Origin: Mesorhizobium carmichaelinearum | Lineage (GTDB): Bacteria; Pseudomonadota; Alphaproteobacteria; Rhizobiales; Rhizobiaceae | Direction: 5' to 3' | NCBI RefSeq assembly: GCF_900199455.1 | Contig: NZ_FZQR01000022.1 | Location: forward strand, 1-64,000 | DNA: 64,000 nucleotides | Shown: piece by piece, positions 8,157 to 16,566 of the stretch | Layout: each line of letters opens with the position of its first letter | Position numbering within the stretch: position 1 is the stretch's first letter | The notes under the pieces: model-generated | What the model was told of the DNA's origin: nothing | Seen by the model: only the letters and a program-made list of their open reading frames with translations | Database searches by the model: none | Position numbers and translations under genes: made by a program

Positions 8157-8249
8157 AATTGCGGTGATGTGCATCTTAACGACTGTGTCTATGTGATTGG
8201 AGTGAGGTTCGGACTGAGATCTGGGAAATAGTGCACTGTCACCGTAATT
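8157..8249. repeat. Palindromic border element b
   Basis: A 93-bp member of the border family. The left end AATTGCGGTGATGTGCA is degenerate; the right end GTGCACTGTCACCGTAATT is intact. The interior (GATTGGAGTGAGGTTCGGA, GAAATAGTGCA) resembles elements d and e, so it belongs to the second subfamily. It separates the SUKH gene pair from a fragment of a DUF2833 gene. Confidence 0.7.
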
Positions 8250-8250
8250 C

Positions 8251-8289
8251 GAAAACCGCGCCGAGATCGATTGCCAGCTCGACCAGTGA
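8251..8289 (+). pseudogene. Thirteen-codon fragment of a DUF2833-type phage gene
   Basis: The reading frame ENRAEIDCQLDQ then stop corresponds to EDRAEIDCQLDH near the N-terminus of the intact DUF2833-like gene at 9299. Most base differences are third-position changes, so the fragment comes from a diverged homologue and not from a recent local copy. It starts immediately after border element b. Confidence 0.6.
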
Positions 8290-8418
8290 ATTTCCAACAT
8301 TCTTGAGTTCCGGACCTGGTTGGTTTCGCCCGAGTCGCCAAACCCACGATATCGCGCGGCCTCTTTCAGAATGAGGCGTATGATGATCCGTTAGGTTTCG
8401 ACAGCAAGGGAGGAACAA

Positions 8419-8742
8419 ATGCCAATCGGAGCAGCGGTGGAGTACCTGCATAAGTTGCGCAGAGAGGCGATCCATGCGGAAGCAGGCAACGTGAAAGGGA
8501 TCACGCGTCATTTGCAGCTGAACATTGGGAAGTCGCGCGACCTTTTGGAAACGAGCCAGGCAACGGATGCAGCTCTGGCTCACCTGCTGGAGGCAGGCAA
8601 CGCGCTCATTTGGGAACTCGCACCTATTTCAAAACAAACAGCTGCGCTGAGGAAAGACAAGATCTCTGGCTTAAGGCACGCCTTTGAAACGGCGTTAAAC
8701 ATGGCCATTGAGGAAGTCAGGAAGGCGAAGCCAAAAGCCTAG
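8419..8742 (+). CDS. Small helical protein in the effector array, unknown
   Basis: A 107-residue protein with a strong ribosome-binding site (GGGAGGAAC) 5 bases before the ATG. It appears all-helical and soluble (AAVEYLHKLRREAIHAEAG, SQATDAALAHLLEAGNALI, GLRHAFETALNMAIEEV), with a basic C-terminus. It is the last gene of the accessory array after copy 1 and is flanked by border elements b and c. An immunity-like or regulatory role is suggested by position only. No family recognised. Confidence 0.55.
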   Translation: MPIGAAVEYLHKLRREAIHAEAGNVKGITRHLQLNIGKSRDLLETSQATDAALAHLLEAGNALIWELAPISKQTAALRKDKISGLRHAFETALNMAIEEVRKAKPKA

Positions 8743-8855
8743 ACTGGCACGGCCTCTGAACCGCCTTCAAGGGGCGGGACGCCTACCGGTTCGTCATCCT
8801 CGGGCTTGACCGCCTTGACCCGGGGATCCATTCCGCGACATCAGCCGACGAACGG

Positions 8856-8958
8856 AATTGCCGTGACAGTGCACTCATTCCCTGATGCGACTCCGCTTCT
8901 CGAAGTCCGCTATTGCTTCAGGACGATCGAGCGGAAGCAGTGCATTGTCACCGTAATT
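8856..8958. repeat. Palindromic border element c
   Basis: A 103-bp element with ends AATTGCCGTGACAGTGCAC and TGCATTGTCACCGTAATT. Its interior is nearly the same as element a (TGATGCGACTCCGCTTCT, AAGTCCGCTATTG), so a and c form one subfamily and bracket the orphan immunity region 6.9-8.85 kb. Confidence 0.8.
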
Positions 8959-9059
8959 TTGGCCCGGAACGGCACCAAATAGGAATTTTTTCCTGCGGCC
9001 CATTGACCGCGTGAGGGCAGCAATGGTACATTTTGCCCATGGTGCTGATTTGCGCCGGC

Positions 9060-9088
9060 GACCCGCCCTCGAGGCGGGTTTTGTTTTT
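9060..9088 (+). terminator. Rho-independent terminator-like hairpin
   Basis: The stem ACCCGCC/GGCGGGT with a short TCGA-type loop is followed by TTTTGTTTTT. It would end transcripts arriving from the accessory array before the next virion operon. Confidence 0.65.
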
Positions 9089-9298
9089 GCGCGATGGTCG
9101 GTGCGGATGCCGCAATGATTGCGAAGCAACGCAGCGCCTCCGCATCGTCGCGACGCCTCGATGTCACCGAATGGATTCCTTGGGCTGCGGAGCAGCTCCA
9201 GGGGTCTGCGCTGCGTCGCTTCGCCCTGGAGTGACGAAGCTGGGATCGCTTTCGCTCGCTTGACGATGACTTCGCTGCCCGCGGAGGAAAGTCCATCC

Positions 9299-9868
9299 AT
9301 GCCCATCCGCATCGTCCCCGCCACGCTGCGGGACCTTTCCTACATCGCCGCCAACTTGCGGCCCGAAGACCGTGCCGAGATCGACTGCCAGCTTGACCAT
9401 TGGTCGCCGGCGCTGCTGGCGCTCACCGCGCTGCAGGGGTTTGCCTATGTCGCCGAGCTCGACGGCAATCCGGAGGCCGGGTTCGGCGCGGCCGAGCAGC
9501 GGAGCGGGCTGTGGATCGCCTGGAGCTGGGGCACGCGCCGGATGAAGCGCTGCGTGCCCGGGATCACCGAGTTCTTTCATACCGTGCTTGGGCCTCAGGT
9601 TGCCGCTCGCGGCGCCTGGCGGGTCGAGGCCCGCGCCCTGGCCGCCAATGATCTGGCGCTGCGCTGGCTTGGCCGGCTCGGCGCCACGCAGCGCTGCCTG
9701 CTGCCGGGCTATGGCCGCAACGGCGAAGATTTTTTCCTCTACGATTGGACAAGAGAAGGCTGGAACCATGTGTCTGTTTCAAAAACCACCGGAACTGAAG
9801 CCGCTGCCGCCGGCGCCGACGATCAAGGACGAAGATGTCAAGGCGCGCGAGGCGGCATTGCGGGCTGA
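9299..9868 (+). CDS. Internal virion protein, DUF2833/GNAT-like (T7 gp13-like)
   Basis: A 189-residue protein that starts at MPIRIVPATLRDL behind GGAGG. The motif layout resembles the DUF2833 family of podoviruses, which includes T7 gp13/internal virion protein A and has a GNAT-like fold: LRPEDRAEIDCQLDHW, GFAYVAELDGNPEAGFG, WGTRRMKRCVPGITEFF, and LRWLGRLGATQRCLLPGYGRNGEDFFLYDW. The family has a structural or assembly role; no acetyl-CoA activity is claimed. The C-terminal ~35 residues run over the start of the next gene in a different frame. Confidence 0.7.
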   Translation: MPIRIVPATLRDLSYIAANLRPEDRAEIDCQLDHWSPALLALTALQGFAYVAELDGNPEAGFGAAEQRSGLWIAWSWGTRRMKRCVPGITEFFHTVLGPQVAARGAWRVEARALAANDLALRWLGRLGATQRCLLPGYGRNGEDFFLYDWTREGWNHVSVSKTTGTEAAAAGADDQGRRCQGARGGIAG

Positions 9869-9962
9869 GCTCGAACAGCGCCAGGGCACGCAGAGCACCG
9901 TCAAGACCGACCTCGCGCCGTCGAGCCTCACCGGCCAGCGCCGCGTGCTGCTGGGGCTTTGA
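9768..9962 (+). CDS. Small proline-rich phage protein preceding portal
   Basis: A 64-residue protein, MCLFQKPPELKPLPPAPTI, then a charged helical part KAREAALRAELEQRQG, ending TGQRRVLLGL. Short proteins with an MC(L/F)-Pro-rich start and such a helix are common just before the portal gene in podovirus-like prophages. Their role is unknown but probably virion assembly. It overlaps the 3' end of the preceding gene by ~100 bases in another frame and is separated from the next tiny gene by 2 bases. Confidence 0.65.
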   Translation: MCLFQKPPELKPLPPAPTIKDEDVKAREAALRAELEQRQGTQSTVKTDLAPSSLTGQRRVLLGL

Positions 9963-9964
9963 CC

Positions 9965-10057
9965 ATGACCGCGATGAAGCGCAGCTTTCGCAAGCGCGTG
10001 CTGGACTGGTGGTACTGGCGCCGGCACGCAAGGTTGCTGAAGAAGCGGGGCGGGTGA
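9965..10057 (+). CDS. Tiny basic protein between DUF2833 and portal genes
   Basis: A 30-residue frame: MTAMKRSFRKRVLDWWYW, then RRHARLLKKRGG. It is strongly basic with a cluster of aromatic residues (WWYW). It starts 2 bases after the upstream stop, consistent with coupled translation. No family is recognised and no direct proof of expression exists in the sequence; tight packing in the operon is the main support. Confidence 0.4.
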   Translation: MTAMKRSFRKRVLDWWYWRRHARLLKKRGG

Positions 10058-10061
10058 TGCT

Positions 10062-10312
10062 GCTAATCTCCCCCCTCGTGGGGGAGATGCCCGGCAGGGC
10101 AGAGGGGGGCGCTGCCCCGCCGACCTATCAGTCCTTCCTTTTTCGCCCTCGAGGACCGAATTCGATGGAAGCCTGAGAGGCTGGCGATCCTTCGCGCTCC
10201 CCATTTCCAATCGAAACACCCTGCCGGGCAGAACATGAAAATGGTTGCAGGCCGCGGGACAGCGCCCCCCTCTGTCCTGCCGGACATCTCCCCCACTTGG
10301 GGGGAGATTGGC
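10062..10312. repeat. Inverted pair of palindromic mosaic repeats
   Basis: The block CTCCCCCCTCGTGGGGGAGATG with GGCAGGGCAGAGGGGGGCG (from 10067) recurs inverted at about 10258-10310 (CGCCCCCCTCTGTCCTGCC, CTCCCCCACTTGGGGGGAG). The transcribed strand could form a very large hairpin in front of the portal gene. It is a RIME-like rhizobial intergenic element. Confidence 0.7.
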
Positions 10313-10367
10313 AGCTTCGGCGCCGCGCGCCCTTATCATCCCTTCCCCACATCCCAGCGAGGCACCC

Positions 10368-12152
10368 ATGACCGATTCCCGCGCCCGCGATATCCTGTCC
10401 CGCCAGTCCGAGCTCGAGACCGAGCGCAGCCAGTATGAGGCTGTGTGGGAGCAGGTGGCGGAGTTCTGCGACCCCGACGCGCCCGATGTCTGGAGCGGGC
10501 GCCGAAGCGGCGGGCCGGACTCGCAGGCCGAGCGGCAGGAGCGGCGCGGCAGCCGCGTTTACGCCAACACCATCAACTCGGCCGCCAATCGGCTCGCCGC
10601 CGGGCTCGAAAGCCTGATCATTCCGCAGTCGGAAAAATGGCATGGCCTGTCGACGGCGGCGATGAATGATGAGGAGACCGATGAAGAGAAGGAATGGGCG
10701 GAGAGCTTGCGCGATTTCCTGTTCTCGCTGCGCTACTCCGCCAATTCGAACTTTGTCCCCGCCACGCAAGCCTGTCTGCGCAATGTCGTGCGCTATGGCC
10801 CGGCCTATCTCTATGCCGAGGAAGGTTTCGGCAACACGTTGATCCACTATGCCTCGATCCCCGTGGTCGAGGGCTATCTCAGTCGCAACCGTTGGGGCCA
10901 GGTCGACATCTTCCATCGCCGCTACGAGCGCACGGCGCGGCAGGCGGCGCAGCTGCTCGGCTATGAAAAACTGCCGGCGCGCATAAAAATGCTGGTCGAC
11001 GATCCGGTCAAATGCGAGACCAAAATCTCGCTGGTCCAGTGCATCCAGCCGCGCGACGAGCGCAAGATGTATCGCCTGGGCGATCAGTACCAGTACCTCG
11101 ACACGGCCTTCGCCTCCTACCACGTCATCGAGGACGAGGAGGAAATTGCCAGGGAAAGCGGGTTCCGCACTTTTCCGGTGTCGACCTTCAACTGGCGCCG
11201 CTATGAGGGCGACCCCTATGGCATCTCGCCTGCCATCGAGGCGCTGACGACCGTACGGGAGGAAAACGCCGTGCGCCGCTCCGGCTTGCGCGCGTTGCAG
11301 CAGATCACTGATCCGGCGACCGCCTCGAAGGCCAGGCTCGACTATGTACCGGTGCTCAATCCCGGCGAGAATTACCCCGGCCTGATCGACGACAATGGCC
11401 GGCCGCTGATTGCGCCCATCACCACCGGGCAGAACCCGACCTATGCCTTCAACTATGCGCAGAGCCGCGCCGACGAGATCCGCGACATGATGTTCGTCAA
11501 CCTGTTCCAGACGCTGGTGCAGAACCCGCAGATGACGGCGACCGAAGCGCTGATCCGGCAAGAAGAGAAGGGGGCGCTGCTGGGGCCTTCCGGCTCGATC
11601 ATCCAGGCAGGCTTCGCCACCAATCTCGACCGCGAGCTCGGCATTCTCGTGGACAAGGGGCTTTACGACGAGGACAGCCGCTTTGCGCCGCCGGAAAGCC
11701 TGGCCGGCAAAACGGTGCGGCCGACCTTCACCGGCCCGCTCGACGTGCTGCGTCGCTCGGCCGAGGCGCGCGACACCATCCAGGTGGTGACGACGGCCAT
11801 GCAGATGGCGCAGTTCGATCCGGGCGTCATGGACAATATCGACAGCGACGAGGCGATCAAGATCGTGCAGAGCGCCGGCCGCAGCCCGCAGCGCATCTTC
11901 CGGCGCAAGGAGGAGGTCGACGGCATGCGTCACGCGCGCGCCAAGGCGCAACAGGCACAGGCCGGCATGGCGGCGATCGCCAGTGCGGGCAAGGCCGCCA
12001 AGGATGCGGTGCCGGCGGCGGTGCAGGCGCGCGACAGCGGCCTGCTCGACGGCCTGCAGAACATGCTGCAGGGCGCGGGTGGCGGGCAGGGCGGTGGCCA
12101 GACTGGGCAAGCCATGCCCGGTGGCCAGGCGCCGGCGGGTGGCGGCGCATGA
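10368..12152 (+). CDS. Portal protein (head-to-tail connector)
   Basis: A 594-residue protein of the podovirus head-tail connecting family. It forms the dodecameric ring through which DNA enters and leaves the capsid. The N-terminal ARDILSRQSELETERSQYEAVWEQVAEFCDP, the segment GSRVYANTINSAANRLAAGLESLIIPQSEKWHGL, and the central RDMMFVNLFQTLVQNPQMTATEALIRQEEKG region near 380-410 are typical. The C-terminus is Gly/Gln-rich (from ~580), a normal flexible end. The chosen ATG follows AGCGAGG. The stop overlaps the next start by ATGA. Length fits the family. Confidence 0.9.
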   Translation: MTDSRARDILSRQSELETERSQYEAVWEQVAEFCDPDAPDVWSGRRSGGPDSQAERQERRGSRVYANTINSAANRLAAGLESLIIPQSEKWHGLSTAAMNDEETDEEKEWAESLRDFLFSLRYSANSNFVPATQACLRNVVRYGPAYLYAEEGFGNTLIHYASIPVVEGYLSRNRWGQVDIFHRRYERTARQAAQLLGYEKLPARIKMLVDDPVKCETKISLVQCIQPRDERKMYRLGDQYQYLDTAFASYHVIEDEEEIARESGFRTFPVSTFNWRRYEGDPYGISPAIEALTTVREENAVRRSGLRALQQITDPATASKARLDYVPVLNPGENYPGLIDDNGRPLIAPITTGQNPTYAFNYAQSRADEIRDMMFVNLFQTLVQNPQMTATEALIRQEEKGALLGPSGSIIQAGFATNLDRELGILVDKGLYDEDSRFAPPESLAGKTVRPTFTGPLDVLRRSAEARDTIQVVTTAMQMAQFDPGVMDNIDSDEAIKIVQSAGRSPQRIFRRKEEVDGMRHARAKAQQAQAGMAAIASAGKAAKDAVPAAVQARDSGLLDGLQNMLQGAGGGQGGGQTGQAMPGGQAPAGGGA

Positions 12153-12469
12153 GCGGCAGACGCTTCGCCCGCGCCGGTCAGGCCGGCGGCCCGGCCAGGG
12201 CACGCGACGCGCTGACCAAGGCGTATCTGCGTGTCTTTTCCGGCGAGGATGGCGAGATGGTGCTGGCCGACCTCGCGGCAACCGTCGGCTATTACCGGCG
12301 GCCGTCCTATGGCGATTGGCTGGCGCGGACCCGGACGCCCGAAGGCTTCGAACTGCACAGCGCCCTCAGCAATGCCCGCGCCGAAGTGGTGCAGCACATT
12401 ATGGGTTTTCTGACGATGGATGAGGCGCAGCTAGCCGCGCTGGAGAAGGCGGCGCGGGCGGAAGGGTAG
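12149..12469 (+). CDS. Bbp19-like phage protein
   Basis: A 106-residue protein coupled to the portal gene by an ATGA overlap. The pattern TKAYLRVFSGEDGEMVLADLAATVGYYRRPS, then HSALSNARAEVVQHIMGFL, matches the Bbp19-like phage domain usually found right after the portal gene. The role is unknown, probably a minor head or tail component. The last codons (LAALEKAARAEG) recur as a fused end on the small gene at 7942, evidence for recombination between this place and the copy 1 array. Confidence 0.7.
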   Translation: MSGRRFARAGQAGGPARARDALTKAYLRVFSGEDGEMVLADLAATVGYYRRPSYGDWLARTRTPEGFELHSALSNARAEVVQHIMGFLTMDEAQLAALEKAARAEG

Positions 12470-12484
12470 GCGGAGGCCGCGAAG

Positions 12485-12605
12485 CTGCAATCTCCTCCCT
12501 CGTGGGGGTTGAGGAGCGGTCCGCGCAGCGGACGGGAAGCCAATTGCTTGGCTTTCCGAGCAACGAAAGCCGGCAGGACAGAGGGGCGCGCTGTCCCGCC
12601 GACGT
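12485..12605. repeat. Palindromic mosaic repeat before effector copy 2
   Basis: CTCCTCCCTCGTGGGGGTT, a hairpin around CGGTCCGCGCAGCGGAC, and the GGCAGGACAGAGGGGCGCG core are in RIME-like order. The remainder of the 340-base gap up to 12810 is the leader shared with copy 1; no gene is evident. Confidence 0.65.
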
Positions 12606-12700
12606 ATCTATCAATCAGACGCGCCCGAGTTAGCAGTGCCGACGAGGTCGATTGACCCAAACAGGCAGCACCGCCGCTCCAGGATTCTCCAAAAAAAATC

Positions 12701-12810
12701 GATCCGACAAAACCCGCGAACGCGACAGCCAGCGTGCGCGCGATCCGGCCGTGCCGCGATCGCCGGCGCCTCGCGCCTTTGTTCAAAGCCATTCGAGCAG
12801 GAAGCCGCCA
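12701..12810 (+). repeat. Leader of effector copy 2 (matches copy 1 leader)
   Basis: Second copy of the ~110-base 5' region described before copy 1, ending in GAGCAGGAAGCCGCCA just before the ATG. Confidence 0.7.
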
Positions 12811-13572
12811 ATGGTCCACGTCATCCCCCTTTCCATCGCCCAGCGCCGGCTCGATACCGGCAACGCGCCGCAATACCCGCAGGGATCGCCGGTCGGCGGC
12901 GCCATGCAGGGTTTTGGCGATCACCTTTCCGCTGCCGCCGAGCGCTACCAGCAGATGAAGGACCAGCAGGAAGCGTTCGACGCCGAACTGGCCCGCCGCC
13001 GGTTCAACGGCCAGATCGCGCAAGCCGAAGACGAGGTCACGGCCAACGCGCCGGCCGACGGTGCCGGCCTGCATGACGCCATGTATGGCCAAGTCGATCC
13101 GTACAGCGGCCGGGTGGTGAAGACCGGGCTGTTCGACAAGCTGTTTGCCGCCGCCTTGCCCGGCATGCCCGAAAGCCAGCGCGCCGCCTTCGCCCGGCAG
13201 AAAGAAGCGTTGCGTCAAACCGGCGCGCTGCGCATGGCGGCACGGCAGCTTCAGCGGCGCAAGGATTATGAGCAGGCGCAGTGGTCGGACGTCCAGCGGG
13301 CCGAGCTCGACGCCATCGCTCAAAGCAACGCGAACGACACCGCCGCTTTTAACGCCGCCCGCCAGCGCGGCCTCGATGTTCTCAATAAGATGGGCCTAGA
13401 TCCACAGGGCAAGTTGCAGGCCGAAGCCGCCTGGCGCGAAAGCACAGCGAAGACGCGGATGGAGGCGCTGATCGCGCAGGATCCTCAACGTGCGCTGCAG
13501 ATGTTGCGGGCTGCCACCGGTCAACAGCGCAAGGGCTCGCTGGATGGCGAGCAAATACCTCGGGAACAATAG
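12811..13572 (+). CDS. Ejection-type protein, N-terminal part of effector copy 2 (split gene)
   Basis: 253 residues: MVHVIPLSIAQRRLDTGN and the whole conserved ~150-residue N-terminal module, then the helical segment (LDVLNKMGLDPQGKLQAEAAW, EALIAQDPQRALQML). The frame stops in the low-complexity linker (SLDGEQIPREQ). The rest of the protein continues 11 bases later in another frame. In copies 1 and 3 the same linker is read through without a break. Either a frameshift split the gene, or the two parts are made as coupled separate proteins. It has the same ribosome-binding site and leader as copy 1. Confidence 0.75.
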   Translation: MVHVIPLSIAQRRLDTGNAPQYPQGSPVGGAMQGFGDHLSAAAERYQQMKDQQEAFDAELARRRFNGQIAQAEDEVTANAPADGAGLHDAMYGQVDPYSGRVVKTGLFDKLFAAALPGMPESQRAAFARQKEALRQTGALRMAARQLQRRKDYEQAQWSDVQRAELDAIAQSNANDTAAFNAARQRGLDVLNKMGLDPQGKLQAEAAWRESTAKTRMEALIAQDPQRALQMLRAATGQQRKGSLDGEQIPREQ

Positions 13573-13583
13573 GGGCCAAGATA

Positions 13584-15299
13584 ATGGAACATAAGATTGG
13601 CAACGGCGCGATCGATGGCGCAGACGAACAAGCGGATGGCGCCGCACCGCTGGCTGGGGACCAGGACAAATCTGGTGAGCTCGCGCCACTCTATGAAAAG
13701 GTGGAGCAGGCGCTGATCAAGGATCGGCCCACCGCTGCTCTGCTTGCGGCTCTCTCGCCCGACACCACCAATGCCCTCATCCAGCGGGCGTCCGTGGCGG
13801 CTGCCTCCCAATTGGTCGGTGCCCGCACGAACATTTCTCTTGCCTCTCAGAACGCGCCGGCAGCGTTCGCGAACACCGGCAACTATGCTGGTGTGATGCC
13901 CGGGCCGGAAGCGTTCGCCTCCGTCTATGGTGTCGACGAAGGTCGCCGGCAATTCGCAAGATTCGACCAGAACGTGAAGGCGGGCAAGCAGGCCTTTGAC
14001 ATGCGTGCCATGTCGGACCAGGAGATACATGACCAGCTTGTCAACGCGGCGGTTAACGCGGGACATTCGCAGGACGCCCAGTCGGGATACCAGATAACTG
14101 CCGCTGCCGCCCAACAGGTGCTGGAAGCCAGAAGGAACGATCCAGCCGGTGAGGTCGGCAAGGCCCTTCCCGAAGTGAATGCGGCCTGGCGAGCGGTATC
14201 CGACCAAGGCGGGCGCGACCCCGCCACTGTTCAAAAAGCGCTGGCCCTTACCGTCGCGGCTCAGCAGCATCTCGGCGTCGAGAACCTTCAGCCCGTGCCC
14301 CAGTCGGTGTTGAAAGACCTCAGCGGACTTCCGCGGCAAGACATCCAGGCGAGGATGGATGGTCTGCTTGCCGGAACGGCAGATCCAGGCGTCAAGCTGG
14401 CGATGTCACGGCAATTTGCTGCTGCCGGCTTGCTTGACAGACCGGCGCAGGCGCCTCGAGCTGATCGCTTTGGGCGCGATGATCGTCGTTTTGGGCAGGA
14501 TGATGGCTCAGACCATGAGCAAGCCTATGATTCCGATGGGTTGACCGAGAAAGCCAGCGACGCCTCCCAACTCACGCCGGATGAGCGGATAGGACAGTCG
14601 TCCCAGGAGGATTTGCCAACCGATGTTCTGCTGGCAAATCTTGCGCCTGGTGTCTTTGGTAGTCTTGTCCAACCGGCGCGGGGGCTAAATGAGGAAAGTC
14701 TGACCAACACCGGCGCTAATGTCGAAAGTGTTTCCAGCGCGACGCGCGGCGCTGAACACTCTGTGGCCACTTTTGGTGTTGAGGAGGGTGGCAAGCAATA
14801 CGAACCATTTGGCGAGAAGGCCAACAACTTTGCAGCGGATATTCTCGCCGCCAAAGGCCACCCCAAGCAATTCGCTAACGCCTTCTATAGAGCCGGCCTA
14901 AATGCCGGTCTGACCGATACGCAAGCGCGCTTGATGGCCGCTCAGGCAACGCTCGAAAGCGGAAGCGGCAAGAGGGCTCCTGGTTTCAACTACTTCGGCG
15001 TCAAGGCTTTCAAATCGTGGAAAGGCGCCACGCAACACCTTTGGACGCATGAGAATGAACATGGCCAACTTGTGAGACGTAAACTACGTTTTCGCAAATA
15101 CGCCACTCTTGAAGAAGGCATTCGCGACCGCATTGCAGTCATGAAACATAACTTCCCCGAAGCTAACGACGCCACTGACATTGAAAGCGCTCTTGTCGAG
15201 CTTCAGCGAGAAAGACCGAGGGGGCAGCACAGGCCGTATGCGACCGATTCAAAATACGCGCTGAAGCTTCGGCCCTTTCTAAAACTATTACCGCAATGA
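13584..15299 (+). CDS. Effector copy 2, C-terminal part with glucosaminidase domain
   Basis: 571 residues in the +2-shifted frame from an internal ATG. It holds the second shared module (VYGVDEGRRQFARF, MRAMSDQEIHDQL, NDPAGEVGKALPE), a degenerate repeat of it (TFGVEEGGKQYEPF, ~395-410), and a C-terminal FlgJ-like glucosaminidase domain at ~414-571. There, FANAFYRAGLNAGL, AAQATLESGSGKRAPGFNYFGVKAF and YATLEEGIRDR fit the family, with the Glu of LESG (about 458) as the likely catalytic acid. This would cut peptidoglycan, either for DNA entry or as a wall-attacking effector. The ATG lacks a clear ribosome-binding site. No immunity-like gene follows on the same strand. Confidence 0.75.
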   Translation: MEHKIGNGAIDGADEQADGAAPLAGDQDKSGELAPLYEKVEQALIKDRPTAALLAALSPDTTNALIQRASVAAASQLVGARTNISLASQNAPAAFANTGNYAGVMPGPEAFASVYGVDEGRRQFARFDQNVKAGKQAFDMRAMSDQEIHDQLVNAAVNAGHSQDAQSGYQITAAAAQQVLEARRNDPAGEVGKALPEVNAAWRAVSDQGGRDPATVQKALALTVAAQQHLGVENLQPVPQSVLKDLSGLPRQDIQARMDGLLAGTADPGVKLAMSRQFAAAGLLDRPAQAPRADRFGRDDRRFGQDDGSDHEQAYDSDGLTEKASDASQLTPDERIGQSSQEDLPTDVLLANLAPGVFGSLVQPARGLNEESLTNTGANVESVSSATRGAEHSVATFGVEEGGKQYEPFGEKANNFAADILAAKGHPKQFANAFYRAGLNAGLTDTQARLMAAQATLESGSGKRAPGFNYFGVKAFKSWKGATQHLWTHENEHGQLVRRKLRFRKYATLEEGIRDRIAVMKHNFPEANDATDIESALVELQRERPRGQHRPYATDSKYALKLRPFLKLLPQ

Positions 15300-15411
15300 C
15301 CTTACACTCCCTCGGCGGCAAGCTCGCAAAGTGGCTGCGCGGAGCGCGACCAGTAAATTTCTTCAGGAGGTTGAGCCAACGGTTTTGGATCTCGAAGAAG
15401 AGGTCCGTGGG

Positions 15412-15897
15412 TCACCGATTCTTGCGAAACGACCGAGCGATGCGCTCGGTAATTGGCCCAAACATCGCCTGATCCTTCTTGTCGTATACGATACTAAAAC
15501 AGGTGACGATACGATGCTTTTGACACATGCCGTAGAAAACGACTTTGCCATCCGCCGAGATGCTCGAAATCGCGGCGAGTGATGGCTTATCAAGTTGATA
15601 TGTCACTTTATCACCATCGCCAACGGACATGTCTTTGAGGTACTCGAATAGACGCTTGCCGTAGGTATCAGTTCGGTACTGACGAAGCTCGACGTCCGGA
15701 TACTCCTCCGGTTCGAATGTTTGGCCATAGTTTCCAGCGAATCCACCAAGCAGTCGACCGTCGCCCTCTGCAAGGAAAACGGGAATCTCGATTTTGCTTC
15801 CGCCGCTTATGGAAACGGTCCATTTGATCGGTTCCTTGGCAACGGCAAGCGGCGCCGACATGATCAAAAAGCCAAGTGCAAAGCCAACTGTTCTCAT
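15412..15897 (-). CDS. Exported protein of unknown function beside effector copy 2
   Basis: A 161-residue protein with a typical signal peptide (MRTVGFALGFLIMSAPLAVAK, cleavage after AVA). The mature part is beta-rich: WTVSISGGSKIEIPVFLA, then FGPITERIARSFRK at the end. It resembles small periplasmic proteins of rhizobia with no assigned function. It lies convergent to copy 2, which carries a peptidoglycan hydrolase. A periplasmic location is where immunity to such an enzyme would act, but the opposite orientation and lack of coupling make this only a possibility. Confidence 0.65.
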   Translation of the reverse strand: MRTVGFALGFLIMSAPLAVAKEPIKWTVSISGGSKIEIPVFLAEGDGRLLGGFAGNYGQTFEPEEYPDVELRQYRTDTYGKRLFEYLKDMSVGDGDKVTYQLDKPSLAAISSISADGKVVFYGMCQKHRIVTCFSIVYDKKDQAMFGPITERIARSFRKNR

Positions 15898-16166
15898 GAC
15901 ATCACCGTTTTGAGCGACACTTGCGAAACGACTTCAATGTCGCCCCGGCACCGATAGCAAGCATGCGCAATTCCGTCTGGGTGGCTATCTTCAAGTTCAT
16001 CTCTGAATCTTTCGAGTTTGCACCCATAGCGTGTGTCGCCTGTTGGTTCAATCGCTATGGGATGCGGTGGACTTTGGTGAGCGCGTCCCGCATACCAGCG
16101 TGGCGGGTCATTCGGTCAATCGATACGGACCATGACCTTTGCGGACATGCCGTAGTTCGCGGAAGC

Positions 16167-16481
16167 CTAAACTTCGCTCAGATCCACCGTGATGCGCATC
16201 GGGCTGGTTTTGACGCCCGGCGGCCAACATCGCTGGACCGATCTCGAAAGTTGCCGGGCCGCTGTTGCTGCCGCTTCGGAACTTGGCTCGTAGGATACGA
16301 CGGTGACCGACTTGACCTTGCCGGCCTTGTCCAGGGTCACTTCGAAAATGGCTTTGATGTGATTGTCGACGGCGGCAACCGGCAAGACCAGGCAACCGCC
16401 GATCTGGTCAATGTTGATGGCTTCTTTGGCCTGTGCGGAGACCGAACAGACAACCAGCAGTGAGGCTATCAGAAGCCGCAT
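16167..16481 (-). CDS. Exported TonB/TolA C-terminal-like protein
   Basis: A 104-residue protein with a signal peptide (MRLLIASLLVVCSVSAQA). The mature sequence fits the TonB/TolA C-terminal fold: AIFEVTLDKAGKVKSVTVVS followed by AATAARQLSRSVQRCWPPG and MRITVDLSEV. The ATG is preferred to an upstream GTG because GGGGGT lies 5 bases before it. It belongs to a cluster of exported accessory genes on the minus strand between virion operons. It has no transmembrane anchor beyond the signal, so it is a free periplasmic domain. Confidence 0.65.
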   Translation of the reverse strand: MRLLIASLLVVCSVSAQAKEAINIDQIGGCLVLPVAAVDNHIKAIFEVTLDKAGKVKSVTVVSYEPSSEAAATAARQLSRSVQRCWPPGVKTSPMRITVDLSEV

Positions 16482-16566
16482 CGTCACCCCCTTTGGAGAA
16501 GAGACGATAGCGTCGAAATGCTTTGGGGGTAAGGGCAGAGTGCCAGCTTTTCAGGCCTCGGCGCGG

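Larger units (their letters stand above)
8743..9298. other. Repeat-filled interval between effector array and virion genes
   Basis: No convincing gene. From the left it holds a CATCCTCGGGCTTGACC-type dispersed repeat near 8797-8835, border element c, a terminator-like hairpin at 9060, and a further repeat-like stretch at about 9105-9265 (GCAACGCAGCGCCTCC, GCAGCTCCAGGGG). The piling-up of repeat families marks this as the right border of the inserted effector array. Confidence 0.6.

Noticed and set aside
10128..12281. A 717-codon open frame on the minus strand opposite the portal gene
   Set aside because: High-GC codon use opens the complementary frame. The sequence is Arg/His-rich with no protein pattern, and the portal on the plus strand is convincing.
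12811..15299. Programmed ribosomal frameshift joining the two parts of effector copy 2
   Set aside because: No slippery heptamer or pause structure could be pointed to in the overlap, and a stop and a separate ATG are present. A mutation or genuine split is simpler.
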